Shown: one piece after another, positions 62,900 to 64,000 of the stretch
How positions within the stretch are numbered: the stretch's first letter is position 1
Layout of the letters: each line of letters begins with the position of its first letter
Source of the DNA: an uncultured Tateyamaria sp.
GTDB taxonomy: Bacteria > Pseudomonadota > Alphaproteobacteria > Rhodobacterales > Rhodobacteraceae
Direction: 5' to 3'
Length of the DNA stretch: 64,000 nucleotides
NCBI RefSeq assembly: GCF_947487805.1
Contig: NZ_CANKXW010000005.1
Span: 186,001-250,000 of the forward strand
The notes under the pieces: model-generated
Told to the model about the DNA's origin: nothing
Database searches by the model: none
The model's input: only the letters and a program-made list of their open reading frames with translations
Position numbers and translations under genes: made by a program

Positions 62900-63688
62900 A
62901 TGACCGGAGAATTGTCACCCATCGACAAGGCAAAATATGTCGCGGCCAAGCGGGCCGCCGACTATGTCGAGGATGGCATGCGCGTGGGCCTTGGCACCGG
63001 ATCGACCGCAGCCTGGCTGGTGCGCTGTCTGGGCGAACAGGTCCGCGAGGACGGGCTGCGCTTCAAGGGAGTGCCGACATCGACTCGCACCGCCGATCTG
63101 GCCCGTGAGGTCGGGATCGACGTGATCAGCCTCGACGAGGCCAAATGGCTCGACATCACCATCGACGGCGCGGACGAGTTTGACGGCAACCTCAACCTGA
63201 TCAAGGGCGGCGGCGGCGCACTGCTGCAGGAAAAGATCGTGGCGACCGCCTCCGATCAAATGGTGGTGATCGCCGACATCGGCAAAGAGGTCGAGCATCT
63301 GGGGTCTTTTCCCCTGCCCATCGAACTCATCCCCTTTGGCTGGCAGACAACGCAGGCGCTGGTCGAGGAAACCCTTATTTCCATGGATGTTCTGGGCCGC
63401 CAGTCCAGCTTGCGCATGAACGGCGACCGCCCCTTTGTCACGGACGAGGGCAACTATATCCTGGACCTGCACCTGCAACGGATCGGCAACCCGCGCCAGC
63501 TGAGCCTGGTGATCAACCAGATGCCGGGCGTGGTTGAAAACGGCCTGTTTATCGATATCTGTGACGCTGTCGTGATCGGCTATGGCGATGGGCGTGTCGA
63601 GGTGCGGGATATCAACGAAGGAACGGTGGAACACGAGCGGTTGGACTTTCTGGAAAGCGACAACCTCTTCACCGAACTGGCAGACTGA
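62900..63688 (+). CDS. rpiA: ribose-5-phosphate isomerase A
   Basis: Interconverts ribose 5-phosphate and ribulose 5-phosphate. 262 residues with [10 protein letters not shown] (36-45), the phosphate-binding loop, ITIDGADE around the catalytic Asp, and [11 protein letters not shown] with the catalytic Lys/Glu. GGGGAG precedes the ATG at 62900. The glutathione reductase gene follows after 11 bases. Confidence 0.95.
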   Translation: MTGELSPIDKAKYVAAKRAADYVEDGMRVGLGTGSTAAWLVRCLGEQVREDGLRFKGVPTSTRTADLAREVGIDVISLDEAKWLDITIDGADEFDGNLNLIKGGGGALLQEKIVATASDQMVVIADIGKEVEHLGSFPLPIELIPFGWQTTQALVEETLISMDVLGRQSSLRMNGDRPFVTDEGNYILDLHLQRIGNPRQLSLVINQMPGVVENGLFIDICDAVVIGYGDGRVEVRDINEGTVEHERLDFLESDNLFTELAD

Positions 63689-63699
63689 GGACGGCCAAA

Positions 63700-64000
63700 A
63701 TGGCAGACTATGACTATGACCTGTTTGTAATCGGCGGCGGGTCGGGCGGCGTGCGTGCCGCGCGCGTTGCGGCATCGGACACGGGCGCCCGCGTGGCGCT
63801 CGCCGAAGAGGACCGCTATGGCGGCACCTGCGTGATCCGGGGCTGTGTGCCCAAAAAGCTGATGGTCTTCGCCTCTGAATTTTCCCACATGCCCGAGATG
63901 GCGCGCGGTTATGGCTGGCAGATCAACGACGGCACGTTTGATTGGCCCACCTTTCGCGGACATCTGAACACCGAACTGGACCGGCTCGAGGGGATCTACC
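63700..64000 (+). CDS. gor: glutathione-disulfide reductase, 5' part
   Basis: First 100 codons of an FAD-dependent disulfide reductase cut by the window end. [22 protein letters not shown] is not quoted further: the FAD Rossmann GGGSGG is at 12-17 and the redox disulfide [13 protein letters not shown] at about 41-53, the spacing of glutathione reductases (GTCVxxGCVPKK). It closely follows rpiA and likely shares its transcript. Confidence 0.93.
   Translation, partial: MADYDYDLFVIGGGSGGVRAARVAASDTGARVALAEEDRYGGTCVIRGCVPKKLMVFASEFSHMPEMARGYGWQINDGTFDWPTFRGHLNTELDRLEGIY

Overview
The window is 64 kb of high-GC, gene-dense chromosome from an alphaproteobacterium, most likely the Roseobacter/Rhodobacteraceae group. 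Support: a phaZ-phaC-phaP-phaR polyhydroxybutyrate locus, ThyX as thymidylate synthase, an XRE regulator overlapping sdhE, a DUF2842 membrane protein next to purA, secG directly upstream of pyrG, an LdtR-like MarR regulator and several roseobacter-type small hypotheticals. I saw no rRNA, tRNA, CRISPR array, insertion sequence or prophage. The assignment is an inference from gene content, not from a marker search.

Layout. 0-10 kb: a secreted alpha/beta hydrolase, a DUF1007-NicO metal transport pair, a MATE exporter, aspartate aminotransferase, XRE-sdhE, an LdtR-like regulator, two DUF1194 von Willebrand-type secreted proteins and glyoxalase I. 9.5-12 kb: a Slam-type outer-membrane translocon behind a TbpB-like lipoprotein that is probably its cargo (type XI secretion). 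12-14.4 kb: thyX, then an AT-rich orphan gene and a 569-bp gap with GC-rich hairpins and two copies of an ordered DNA motif. 14.4-17 kb: a cytochrome P450, small proteins, cold-shock protein and an ArsC/Spx-like protein. 17-19.6 kb: a complete bufferin operon (DUF2282 precursor, DUF692 MNIO enzyme, DUF2063 partner, DoxX), expected to make a copper-binding modified peptide. 19.7-25.7 kb: thrS and a run of overlapping hydrolase, VOC and M15-like genes. 25.7-28 kb: two tandem proteins fusing a LysM-like domain to a family-3 solute-binding domain. 28-36 kb: the PHB locus, interrupted between phaP and phaR by a divergent lysR-SDR pair.

36-46 kb: two PLP aminotransferases, then an eight-gene colinear set: an amino-acid-type ABC importer (ATPase, binding protein, two permeases) followed by two glutamine-synthetase-like ligases, a class I amidotransferase-type hydrolase and a PuuB-like FAD oxidase. 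Together they look like uptake and gamma-glutamylated catabolism of a polyamine or related amine. 46-49 kb: RlmJ, two TerB-like proteins and a PhnD-like protein without signal peptide. 49-64 kb: GDPD, pyrG, secG, a cobalt-type nitrile hydratase (alpha, beta, accessory), purA, DUF2842, a VOC protein, a 666-residue acidic protein, thiamine pyrophosphokinase, a DMT exporter, GST-sdaA, an EF-hand protein, rpiA and the start of glutathione reductase.

The most promising leads are the Slam/lipoprotein pair, the bufferin operon with its flanking inverted repeats, the paired LysM-binding-protein fusions, the AT-rich orphan with its repeat-rich downstream gap, and the TerB/PhnD-like operon.
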